64,000 bases of DNA, from assembly GCA_035762545.1 (NCBI GenBank), contig DASTOM010000009.1:1-64000 (forward strand), given 5' to 3'. This document shows, in pieces, positions 8,390-16,353 of the stretch. Within the stretch, counting starts at the first letter, position 1. The number at the start of each line of letters is the position of its first letter. This DNA is from JANQRA01 sp035762545 (GTDB lineage Bacteria; Actinomycetota; Acidimicrobiia; Spongiisociales; ZC4RG35). A model generated the notes under the pieces. That model searched no databases. It was not told the DNA's origin and was given only the letters and a program-made list of their open reading frames with translations. Made by a program: the position numbers and the translations under genes.

Positions 8390-10104
8390 ACCAGTCCCAA
8401 CCCGATGGCCGACTGGACAGCAGTCGATGCGGTCTGACCGAGACCACAGATGGAGGCATCGGTCATCACCCGGGCGAGATCGTCGAGGGTGGTGCGCTCC
8501 ACATCGGCTCCGGAGAGGAAGCGGGTCAGCGACTCCTCCTGACGAACGGTCCCGATCCGACATGGCACACACTGGCCGCAGGACTCCTCCCGGAAGAAGC
8601 GGGCGATCCGGGTGAGAACCGGGCCGAAGTCGGTTCGGTCGTCGAAGAAGATCATCGAACCAGACCCCAGGGTCGTCCCTGCGGCGCGGGTGTCCTCGAA
8701 GGTCAGAGGCATGTCGAGAGCCGATGCGTCGGCGAACACGCCGGCGGCGCCACCCATCAGCACCGCTCCGAGCCGGGCACCCTCGCGTATGCCGCCGGCA
8801 AGAGCCAGCAGATCGCCGAGGAGGATGCCGAACTCGACTTCGTAGACACCGGGCCGCTCCACCGCCCCGGACACACAGAACAGCTTCGGGCCTGTTGACT
8901 GCTCGGTTCCTATTGCGGCGAAGCGACTGCCGCCTATGGCGATCACATGGAGGGCGGCCAGCAACGTCTCGATGTTGTTGATACCCGTGGGCTTGCCGAA
9001 GACACCCGACTCGGTGGGGAACGGCGGCTTCTGTCTCGGCTCGCCCCGGTGTCCCTCGATCGAGGCGAACAGCGCCGTTTCCTCGCCACAGATGTACGCC
9101 CCCGCTCCCCGTCTCACCTCGAGCTCGAAGCCCGGCAGGAGCCCAGCCGTCGCCGCCTGGTCGATGGCACCCCGGAGTCTTCGCTCGGCTGTCGGGTACT
9201 CGCCTCTCACGTAGAGGAACCCGTGGCTGGCTCCGGTGGCAAAGCCGTAGAGGGCCATGGCCTCGACGACGGCGAACGGATCACCCTCCATGAGGAGCCG
9301 GTCCTTGAAGGTCCCCGGCTCCGACTCGTCTCCGTTGCCGATGACGTACTTGACATCGCCAGAGGCGTTCCGGACGCCCTCCCATTTGAGACCAATCGGG
9401 AAGGCAGCCCCACCCCGGCCACGCAAGTTCGACTTCTTCAGCTCGCCAATCACAGCCTGAGGCCCCATCTCCATCGCCCGAGCGAGCACTCCGAATCCAC
9501 CGAGCCGGCGATAGGAGTCCAGGGACTCCGGGTCGACGACCCCGATTCGGTTCAACAAGCTCAGTTGGTCACGTTCCTGGTGGATGAACCCCGGTGGCAA
9601 CTCCTCGGGAACGGGTGCCGCGACCGATCTGGCGGTCACCGGTGCCGCGACGCCATAACCCACTCCGGGCCGATGCGACATCGCCGCCGGTGCACGGTCG
9701 CACTGACCGAGACAGGGGCTGCGGTGGTAGTCGACGCCGTCGGCGTCGAGAGTGGCACAGAGTTCGGTGGCGCCGTATTGGCTGCAGACGACGTCGTCAC
9801 AAACATGCAGTGTCGACCCGGGCTCCCCATCGACGTCGAAGAGGGCATAGAAGGTGGCGACCCCGTAGGCATCGGCAGGAGGGACGCTGAGCCGGTCACA
9901 GATGTAGGACAGGGCGCCGCGACTGACCGCCCCGGTCGCATCCTGAGCGGCGTGCAAGGCGGGGAGCAGAAGATGGCGTCGCTCTCTGGCCGCATGCCCG
10001 CCGAAGACGACCCGTCCGTTGTGCCTCTCCTCGGAGCCGACCACCGCATCGATAGCCATCCGCTCGGCCTCGGTGGGCCGCTCCAACAACAGACGGAGAT
10101 CCAT
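8386..10104 (-). CDS. NuoE-NuoF fusion: diaphorase subunit of NAD-dependent formate dehydrogenase
   Basis: 572 residues. The N-terminal 150 residues are a NuoE-type thioredoxin-like 2Fe-2S domain with four Cys (CDDVVCSQYG, then SPCLGQCDRA). The rest is a NuoF-type domain that binds FMN and NAD(H) (NLRGRGGAAFPIGLKW, NGDESEPGTFKDR, GAGAYICGEETALF) and one 4Fe-4S cluster (SCGQCVPCRIGT). It transfers electrons from formate to NAD+, or the reverse for CO2 reduction. ATG 10104 shares one base with the catalytic-subunit stop (TGATG). The fused E-F arrangement resembles the FdsG/FdsB or HoxEF modules of soluble enzymes. Confidence 0.93.
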   Translation of the reverse strand: MDLRLLLERPTEAERMAIDAVVGSEERHNGRVVFGGHAARERRHLLLPALHAAQDATGAVSRGALSYICDRLSVPPADAYGVATFYALFDVDGEPGSTLHVCDDVVCSQYGATELCATLDADGVDYHRSPCLGQCDRAPAAMSHRPGVGYGVAAPVTARSVAAPVPEELPPGFIHQERDQLSLLNRIGVVDPESLDSYRRLGGFGVLARAMEMGPQAVIGELKKSNLRGRGGAAFPIGLKWEGVRNASGDVKYVIGNGDESEPGTFKDRLLMEGDPFAVVEAMALYGFATGASHGFLYVRGEYPTAERRLRGAIDQAATAGLLPGFELEVRRGAGAYICGEETALFASIEGHRGEPRQKPPFPTESGVFGKPTGINNIETLLAALHVIAIGGSRFAAIGTEQSTGPKLFCVSGAVERPGVYEVEFGILLGDLLALAGGIREGARLGAVLMGGAAGVFADASALDMPLTFEDTRAAGTTLGSGSMIFFDDRTDFGPVLTRIARFFREESCGQCVPCRIGTVRQEESLTRFLSGADVERTTLDDLARVMTDASICGLGQTASTAVQSAIGLGLV

Positions 10105-11981
10105 CAGGCGATTGCCTCGACCCTGATGGCAGTGGCCTTGAACTCGGCGGTACCCGACTTGGGGTCCCACGCATCCAGGGTGAGCACGTTGACGTCGGTG
10201 TCGTCGGGAAAGTGGACCGACATGAAGGCCAGTCCAGGGCGCAGCGACCCGTCGAATCGGACCGGCGCTTCGATACTCCCCCGTCGCGACACGATCCTCA
10301 CCCGGTCGCCTTCGGCGACCCCGAGGTCGGCCCCGTCTTCGGGGGACAGGTCGATCGAGCCAAAGATCCGGCGTGGGGCCGAATACCGGCCGCTCTGGAC
10401 CCCGGTGTTGTAGGAGTCGAGCCGACGCCCGGTCGTGAGGCGGGTGGGGAACTCCGGGGTGAGTTCGTCGACGGGAGCGGCGTACTCCACGGCGTGGAAC
10501 GGTGCCGGGGTCGTCGTCATGGGACGGTCCCAGAGACGACTGTGGAGGAACAGTTCGCCACCCGACGTCTCGTCGGGGCACGGCCATTGGATGCCGCCGA
10601 GCTCGTCCAGTCGGGCGTAGGACATTCCGGCGTGCATCGGTGACACCGCCCTGAGCTCGTCCCATGCTTCCTCGGCCGAGGGCGTGAGCCAGTCGGTCCC
10701 CATGGCCCGCGCCAGATCACAGAGAATTTCGATGTCGTCACGCGCCTCACCCGGCGGGTCGATGGCTTTGCGCACCCGTTGAACGCGGCGCTCACTCGAA
10801 GTGAAGGTGCCGTCCGTCTCTCCCCATCCGGCGGCGGGGAAGACGACGTCGGCCAGCTCGGCGGTGGCGGTGAGGAAGATGTCCTGGACAACCATGAACT
10901 CGAGGTTCTCGAGGCGCTCCTTCATCTTCTTGCCATCGGCTTCGGACTGGAGCGGGTTCTCGCCGAGCACATAGAGACATCTGAGGATGCCCTCGTCCAT
11001 TGCCTCGTGCATCCGACTGATGTGCCAGCCGGCGTCCGGCGGGATGAAGCAACCCCAGATCGCCTCACACTTCCCGCGCAGATCAGCGTTCTCGACATCC
11101 TGAAAGCCGGGCAGCTTGTTGGGCAGAGCCCCCATGTCACCACCGCCCTGGACGTTGTTCTGACCCCGCACCGGGACCAGGCCAGACCCGTAACGACCGA
11201 CGTGACCTGTGAGGAGGGCCAGGTTGATGAGAGCGAGAACATTGTCGGTGGCGTTGTGGTGCTCGGTGATGCCGAGGGTCCAACAGATCTGCGCAGTCTC
11301 AGCCGACCCGTACTCGTGGGCCAGCATCTTGATGACATCACCGGGGACACCGGTGATCTGCTCTGCGCGATCAAGCGTGTAACTGTCGACGGCCTCGGCA
11401 TATCCGTCGAAGTTCTCCGTGGCGTTCTCGATGAAGTCCATGTCCTGGAGACCCTGGGCGATGATCTCGCGCCCGACCGCATTGGCCAGGGCGATGTCGG
11501 ACCCGACGTCGATGCCGAGCCACACGTCGGCCCAGGCTGCGGTGGAGGTGCGACGGGGGTCCACGGCGAACATGCGCGCGCCGTTGCGCACACCCTTGAG
11601 GACGTGATGGAAGAAGATGGGGTGCGCCTCACGGGCGTTCGAGCCCCACATCACGATGAAATCGGTCTCTTCGATCTCCTGGTACGAGCTGGTGCCTCCG
11701 CCCGCTCCGAACACTGCCGCCAGACCGGCGACGGAAGGAGCGTGTCAGGTGCGGTTGCAGCTGTCGATGTTGTTGGACGTCATCACCGTCCTGGCCCATT
11801 TCTGGGCCATGTAGTTGACCTCGTTGGTCGCCTTGGAACAGCTGAACATCCCGAAGGACTCGCCGCCATACCGGGAGAGTCCCGATGCCGCAGTGGCGAT
11901 GGCCTCCTCCCAGGCGACGGGAGTAAGGACGCCGTCGATGCGGACGAGGGGCCGGGTCAACCGTGCGTAGTCGCGTTTCAC
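10104..11981 (-). CDS. fdhF: Selenocysteine-containing formate dehydrogenase catalytic subunit (in-frame TGA at 11745-11747)
   Basis: Read through one TGA this frame gives 625 residues of a bis-MGD molybdenum (or tungsten) formate dehydrogenase. The residues before the TGA are TSNNIDSCNRT and those after are HAPSVAGLAAVFGAG, which is exactly where the family has Cys or Sec bound to Mo followed by the catalytic His. Codon 79 is therefore read as selenocysteine. Homology continues on both sides in the same frame (MWGSNAREAHPIFFHH; GQNNVQGGGDMG; TTGRRLDSYNTG), so frameshift or decay is unlikely. The N-terminal Fe4S4 domain is absent and found in the 7550-8389 product. The GTG at 11981 is chosen because AAGGAGG lies 5 nt upstream. 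Confidence 0.93.
11703..11742 (-). promoter_or_regulatory. Bacterial SECIS element of the formate dehydrogenase mRNA
   Basis: Starting 2 nt after the TGA, CGCTCC (11742-11737) pairs with GGAGCG (11708-11703), and an inner stem GTCGCC/GGCGGC carries the apical loop GGTCT (11726-11722). The loop begins 18 nt after the TGA. As I recall the E. coli fdhF SECIS, it has the same loop GGUCU at the same distance and a U at the equivalent bulge position, here T14 after the TGA. SelB recognises such a hairpin to insert selenocysteine. Confidence 0.85.
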
Positions 11982-12048
11982 ATTCACCTCCTTCCTCGAA
12001 CTCGATCGAGGCGGAGGCTACACAGAGGCCGGCCCGTCTCTCCTCACT

Positions 12049-12095
12049 TCGAGCCTGCACCAGGGCCCGCTGAGCGGGACGTCATGCAGGTTCGA
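12049..12095. repeat. 47-nt REP-like palindrome, copy 3
   Basis: TCGAGCCTGCA ... TGCAGGTTCGA with an inner stem CCCGC/GCGGG around a TGA loop. Lies upstream of the formate dehydrogenase catalytic gene. The inner stem differs from copies 1 and 2 but stays paired. Confidence 0.85.
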
Positions 12096-12120
12096 GAGAA
12101 GTGGTGCCTCTCCCGTCATT

Positions 12121-12167
12121 TCGAGCCTGCACCGGGACCCGCTGAGCGGGACGCTATGCAGGTTCGA
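12121..12167. repeat. 47-nt REP-like palindrome, copy 4
   Basis: Same structure as copy 3 and again exactly 72 nt after it (25-nt spacer). Its right arm overlaps the 3-prime end of the DUF4389 gene and supplies that gene's last codons and TAG stop. Confidence 0.85.
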
Positions 12168-12864
12168 CGGAAGGTGTCTGCTGGCCCCCGGGCGCCGATC
12201 CGAGGTCCGAGCCGCCCTGGTCCATCCGGAAGGGCGGGTACTCGTCACGCATGAGCACCGCGTAGCTCCAGACCCGGAAGCTCCACCGATTGATCCCCAT
12301 CACGAAGTCGAAGATCCCGCGTGGATAGCGATCGCGAAACAGAAGCGAGACCCCGGCAATCAGGGCGAGGATCGCCACGAGGCTGATCCCGTATTCGTAA
12401 TAGGCGACCTGTCCTTCCATGTCGGTGACGGCGTACGCGGTGCCACTGGTCATGAGGCCGACGATGATGTAGTGCGGTATGGCCAGGAGCCACGACTTGA
12501 CCAGCACCAGACCACGCGACAGCTCCTCCGGGTACTCGACGTCGAAGTGGGCCGGATAGTCGGCAACATCGTCGAAAGTGAAAGGCGGGTAGCGATCCGT
12601 GCCCAGGGCGAAGGCATAGAAGCCGACACGCCATCCCCAACGCATCACACCCACGTTGAAGTCGAAGATAGGTCTCGGGTACTTCTTGGTGAACAGGATG
12701 GCGAAGAACGCAACGATGGTCAGAAAGAACGAGATGATCACAAGGACCAACAAGACGATGTAATGCGGCAGGGCCAGCAGCCACTTGATCAGCCAGAGAC
12801 CACGGCTCAGACCGTCGTCGAGCTCACCTTCGAGACGTACCGGATAGGGCGTTTCGGTTACCAT
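12154..12864 (-). CDS. DUF4389 membrane protein
   Basis: 236 residues made of two copies of the DUF4389 unit. Each has RGL-x-L-x-K-W/S-W/L-LA-x-PHYI, a long hydrophobic stretch, then (K/D)RYPR-x-IFDF and a W-R-V segment. About four transmembrane segments are visible (near 30-60 and 120-170). Role unknown; the family is common in actinobacteria. The last residues (SVEPA) and the stop come from palindromic repeat copy 4. It is transcribed towards the formate dehydrogenase operon but is separated from it by the repeats. Confidence 0.85.
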   Translation of the reverse strand: MVTETPYPVRLEGELDDGLSRGLWLIKWLLALPHYIVLLVLVIISFFLTIVAFFAILFTKKYPRPIFDFNVGVMRWGWRVGFYAFALGTDRYPPFTFDDVADYPAHFDVEYPEELSRGLVLVKSWLLAIPHYIIVGLMTSGTAYAVTDMEGQVAYYEYGISLVAILALIAGVSLLFRDRYPRGIFDFVMGINRWSFRVWSYAVLMRDEYPPFRMDQGGSDLGSAPGGQQTPSVEPA

Positions 12865-12897
12865 ACGACGTAAGGTACTCCTGTCCGATGCCCCTCG

Positions 12898-13614
12898 TCA
12901 AGAATCAACCTGCTCAGCCCGAGCCAACCTCTCGATCCCGTCGAGGAGGATGTCCAGGGCAAACTCGAACTCGGTTTGGTCGTCACACCAGCCGAGATTG
13001 GTCTCCGGATCGTCGTGGGCGACCTCGGACAGCATCTCGACGAGTAGCGGGATCTGCGATGCCATCTGCGCGAGGACCTCGGTGGCCTGGTCTTCCTCTT
13101 CTGTGCTCCCCGGCGCCGGGTCGAACATCTCCTGAGTGAACCCCATAGCTCGACTGCCCAGGGCGTGCAACGAGTGGTGGATCAGGTCGTAACTGAGACC
13201 ACCCGCCCGGAAGACCTCCAGCAAGCCGTGGTAGTAGACGAGGACGGGCAGACTCATCGTGGTCCTGGTCTCGAGGAGTGCCGGGGCCCACTTGTGACGC
13301 AGCATCACCTGCCGGGCGGCCAGGATTCGGGCCCGGGCGACAGCCCTCCAATCCGTTGCTCCGGTGGCTGCGGGAAGCTGCTCGACAGCAAGGTTCACCT
13401 CGGTGACGACAGCCTCAGCGACACCGTCGAGGAGCGCCTCCTTGTTGGCCACGTGGTAGTAGAGGGACATCGCCTCCACGTCGAGGGTCTCAGCGAGACC
13501 TCTCATGGTCAGCGCCTCGAGTCCCCCCTCATCCGCCAATGCGACTGCGGCGTCCAGCACCCGGTCTCTGCTCAGCGGCTCTCGATGCTGCGCCTTCTTC
13601 GGTTTGGTGACCAT
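12898..13614 (-). CDS. TetR/AcrR-family transcriptional regulator
   Basis: 238 residues. The N-terminal helix-turn-helix (about 15-62) reads RDRVLDAAVALADEGG, TMRGLAETLDVEAMSLYYHV and NKEALLDG, a standard TetR DNA-binding domain. The C-terminal half looks like the TetR-class ligand-binding domain. It is divergent from the oxidoreductase gene at 13705; the 90-nt space between them holds two inverted repeats and a probable promoter, so it most likely represses both genes until a ligand, perhaps a quinone or aldehyde, binds. Confidence 0.92.
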   Translation of the reverse strand: MVTKPKKAQHREPLSRDRVLDAAVALADEGGLEALTMRGLAETLDVEAMSLYYHVANKEALLDGVAEAVVTEVNLAVEQLPAATGATDWRAVARARILAARQVMLRHKWAPALLETRTTMSLPVLVYYHGLLEVFRAGGLSYDLIHHSLHALGSRAMGFTQEMFDPAPGSTEEEDQATEVLAQMASQIPLLVEMLSEVAHDDPETNLGWCDDQTEFEFALDILLDGIERLARAEQVDS

Positions 13615-13635
13615 CGCTCGCTCGAGATTCTATCG

Positions 13636-13684
13636 TACACAGTAAGTCTTGACAGCCTTACGGTGTATGGGTAAGTTCCCTTAC
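13636..13684 (+). promoter_or_regulatory. Divergent promoter with TetR operators
   Basis: TACACAGTAAG (13636-13646) and CTTACGGTGTA (13657-13667) form an inverted repeat with one mismatch. A second perfect repeat GTAAG, 4 nt, CTTAC lies at 13671-13684. TTGACA at 13649-13654 followed after 17 nt by TAAGTT gives a plausible sigma-70-type promoter for the + gene, so bound TetR would cover both the -35 and -10 elements. Confidence 0.65.
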
Positions 13685-13704
13685 AACGTATGGAAGGACC
13701 CGAC

Positions 13705-14718
13705 ATGACCGAAACGACCGTCCCGGCTACCACCAAGACGATGATTGCAGCGCAACAGACCGGGTATGGCCCGGCCCACGAGACGATAGAAATGCGCAGG
13801 GTCCCCATACCCGAGGTCGCACCCGACCAAGTCCTGATCGAGGTGGCTGCATCGACCACCAATGCCCTCGACTGGCACTTCATGACCGGCACGCCGTACT
13901 TCCTGCGCCTGCAGAACGGGCTCACGACATCGAAGCGAACCACACCCGGCGCTGACGTTGCCGGGACCGTGATAGCCGTCGGAACTGACGTCGCGAAGCT
14001 GGCCGTGGGTGATCGAGTGTTCGGCGAGATCTCTGAGGGTGGTTTCGCCGAGTACGCGGTGGCATCTCCCGACGCCCTCGCCCTGGCGCCCACTTCGATT
14101 CCACTCGAGGAATCTGCGACCTTGGGAGTCGCCGCGTTGACCGCCCTTCAGGGCCTTCGCGACTGGGCCGGGATCAGGCCGGGCGACAGGGTCTTGATAA
14201 ATGGCGGCTCCGGCGGTGTCGGCACCTTTGCCATCCAGATCGCCAAGGCGCTGGGTGCGAGTCACGTGACCGCAGTCGTCAGCACCAACAACGTCGACAT
14301 CGCCCGATCGATCGGCGCCGACCAGGTGATCGACTACAAGACACAGGACTTCACCGGCCTCGACGAGACCTTCGACGTCTTCTTCGACAATGCCGGGAGC
14401 AAGAGCCTGACGCAGTCCAGAAGGATGCTCACCCCCGACGGTGCCTTCGTGATGGTGACCGGACAGAAGGGGCGATGGTTCCGCCCAGCAGACCGAATGA
14501 TCGGTGGTGCCTTGCGGTCGAAGTTCTGGAGCCAGCGGTGGGGAAACGGGGTGGCAAAGGCGAGCGGGGCCGATGGGGAGATTCTGGCCCGGATGGTCGA
14601 CGACGGTCTGGTCCGCCCGGTGATCGACCGCCGCTTCCCGCTCACGGAGGCGGTCGAGGCGTTGGCCTATCAAGGCGAAGGCCATGCCCGCGGCAAGACG
14701 CTTGTGGTGGTGTCCTGA
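13705..14718 (+). CDS. Zinc-free MDR-family NAD(P)-dependent oxidoreductase (quinone-reductase-like)
   Basis: 337 residues of the medium-chain dehydrogenase/reductase superfamily. A GroES-like domain is followed by a Rossmann domain with GGSGGVGTFAIQIAKALG (about 160-180). Cys/His zinc ligands are absent, as in quinone oxidoreductases and enoyl reductases. The ATG at 13705 is chosen because GGAAGGA lies 7 nt upstream; the alternative ATG at 13690 would leave almost no leader after the promoter. Regulation by the divergent TetR is likely. The next gene starts at its stop codon. Confidence 0.85.
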   Translation: MTETTVPATTKTMIAAQQTGYGPAHETIEMRRVPIPEVAPDQVLIEVAASTTNALDWHFMTGTPYFLRLQNGLTTSKRTTPGADVAGTVIAVGTDVAKLAVGDRVFGEISEGGFAEYAVASPDALALAPTSIPLEESATLGVAALTALQGLRDWAGIRPGDRVLINGGSGGVGTFAIQIAKALGASHVTAVVSTNNVDIARSIGADQVIDYKTQDFTGLDETFDVFFDNAGSKSLTQSRRMLTPDGAFVMVTGQKGRWFRPADRMIGGALRSKFWSQRWGNGVAKASGADGEILARMVDDGLVRPVIDRRFPLTEAVEALAYQGEGHARGKTLVVVS

Positions 14719-15086
14719 TGGCTCTTCCCCAGTGGCTGGCTCGTTTCAATCGTCGTTACCTGAACCCCACCGCGGTGCGGCGCGGCAAGTGGCCGGTGCT
14801 GGTCCACGTCGGTCGCACGTCGGGCACGGTGTATCGCACCCCGCTCGAGGCATATCCCACGTCCGACGGATACCTGTTCACCGTCAACTACAAGAGCTCG
14901 GACTGGCCGAAGAACGTGGTCGCTGCCGGTGCGGCCCAGCTCGACGTGGACGGGGACACCATCCAACTCGATAGTCCTCGATTGGTCCCCACCGAAGAGG
15001 CGTACCGACTACTCGGTCCCGACACCAAGACTCCCCCGTCCTGGGTGGGCGTGCAGGAATGCCTGGTGATGACTCCGGTGAAGTGA
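14718..15086 (+). CDS. Deazaflavin (F420)-dependent nitroreductase family protein
   Basis: 122 residues with the split-barrel flavin fold of the Ddn/F420 family (RYLNPTAVRRGKWPVLVHVGRTSG; YKSSDWPKNVVAAG). These proteins use reduced F420 to reduce quinones or nitro compounds and are abundant in actinobacteria. The start ATG shares one base with the previous stop (TGATG), so it forms a two-gene operon with the MDR oxidoreductase, and both probably respond to the same TetR ligand. The precise substrate is unknown. Confidence 0.82.
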   Translation: MALPQWLARFNRRYLNPTAVRRGKWPVLVHVGRTSGTVYRTPLEAYPTSDGYLFTVNYKSSDWPKNVVAAGAAQLDVDGDTIQLDSPRLVPTEEAYRLLGPDTKTPPSWVGVQECLVMTPVK

Positions 15087-15150
15087 CCGGTCGGTGTCCC
15101 CGGGTGTTGTTTGGCCTGCCCGGGCCAAGCAGCTAAACCACACGGGGACA

Positions 15151-16329
15151 ATGGACTTCCGCCGAATCGACGCACTGCCGCCCTATGTCTTCGCGACGAT
15201 CAACGAATTGAAGCTGGCGGCCCGCCGCGCCGGTGAGGACGTGATCGATCTCGGATTCGGCAATCCGGACATCCCCTCCCCTCCGGTGGCGGTGGAGAAG
15301 CTCCGCGAGGCTGCGCTGAACCCGCGCAACCACCGCTACTCGTCGTCCCGCGGTCTCCCCAACCTGAGAAAGGCGGTGGCAGACCGTTATCAGCGTCGGT
15401 TCGGGGTCACCGTCGACCCCGATACCCAGGTGATCACCACCATCGGCGCCAAGGAGGGTCTTGCCCACCTCATCTGGGTCCTGGTGCAGCCGGGCGACGT
15501 GGCATTGGTCCCGGAACCGTCGTACCCGATACACATATTCGCCGGGTCGATCGCCGGCGCCGAGATCAACCGGATCACAGTCGGTGTCAGCCCGGAGGAG
15601 TTCTTCGAGAACCTGGAGACGACAGTGGCCAAGACCTGGCCGAGACCCAGGGTCCTCATCGTCTCGTTCCCCCACAACCCGACCACCGCTTGCGTCGATC
15701 TCCCATTCTTCGAGCGGCTCGTCGCTTTCGGGAGGGAAAACGGGATCTTCATCGTCCACGACTTCGCCTACGCCGACATTTCTTTCGACGGATACGTGCC
15801 ACCATCGATCCTGGAAGTCCCTGGGGCCGATGAGATCGCGGTCGAGCTCTACACGCTGACCAAAGGCCACTCGATGGCCGGCTGGCGGGTCGGCTTCGTG
15901 GTCGGGAACGCCGAAGCGGTCGCCGCCCTGGGAAAGCTGAAGTCGTACCTCGACTACGGCACGTTCCAGCCGATCCAGATCGCCTCGATCATCGCCCTGA
16001 ACGAAGGGGACGACTACATCAGCGAGGTGAACGACATCTATCGCATCCGGCGCGACGCCCTCATCGAAGGGCTCAATCGCGCCGGATGGGAGATCGAAGC
16101 CCCCAAGGGGACGATGTTCGTCTGGGGCGAGATCCCCGAGCCGTTTCGTGAAATGGGCTCATTGGAGTTCGCCGTGCATCTGATCGAGGAAGCCCGCGTA
16201 GCGGTGAGCCCGGGAGTCGGGTTCGGCCCGACCGGCGAAGGTTTCGTCAGGTTCGCCCTCGTCGAGAACGAACAGCGCATCCGTCAAGCAGTGAGGGGCG
16301 TGCGCAGCCTGATGACCAAGTCCTCCTGA
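15151..16329 (+). CDS. Class I/II aminotransferase (alanine/aspartate-type, AlaC-like)
   Basis: 392 residues of a PLP fold-type I aminotransferase. The Schiff-base Lys is in LTKGHSMAGWRVGF (about 237), with FGNPDIPSPP near the N-terminus, the SFPHNPTTACVD segment that contacts PLP, and a C-terminal Arg-containing GEGFVRFAL. The combination resembles AlaC/AspC-type enzymes that interconvert pyruvate or 2-oxo acids and amino acids. The ATG at 15151 follows GGGGA; an in-frame upstream start at 15094 would add residues that do not fit the family. Confidence 0.88.
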   Translation: MDFRRIDALPPYVFATINELKLAARRAGEDVIDLGFGNPDIPSPPVAVEKLREAALNPRNHRYSSSRGLPNLRKAVADRYQRRFGVTVDPDTQVITTIGAKEGLAHLIWVLVQPGDVALVPEPSYPIHIFAGSIAGAEINRITVGVSPEEFFENLETTVAKTWPRPRVLIVSFPHNPTTACVDLPFFERLVAFGRENGIFIVHDFAYADISFDGYVPPSILEVPGADEIAVELYTLTKGHSMAGWRVGFVVGNAEAVAALGKLKSYLDYGTFQPIQIASIIALNEGDDYISEVNDIYRIRRDALIEGLNRAGWEIEAPKGTMFVWGEIPEPFREMGSLEFAVHLIEEARVAVSPGVGFGPTGEGFVRFALVENEQRIRQAVRGVRSLMTKSS

Positions 16330-16353
16330 TGGACGTTCGGGGCGCAAGGATGG

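Noticed and set aside
11745..11747. Frameshift or true stop splitting the formate dehydrogenase gene
   Set aside because: The frame is unchanged across the TGA, the position is the known Sec/Cys site, and a SECIS-like hairpin follows.
7417..12167. CRISPR array at the four palindromes
   Set aside because: Only two repeats per site, repeats of 47 nt and palindromic, no cas gene in the window.
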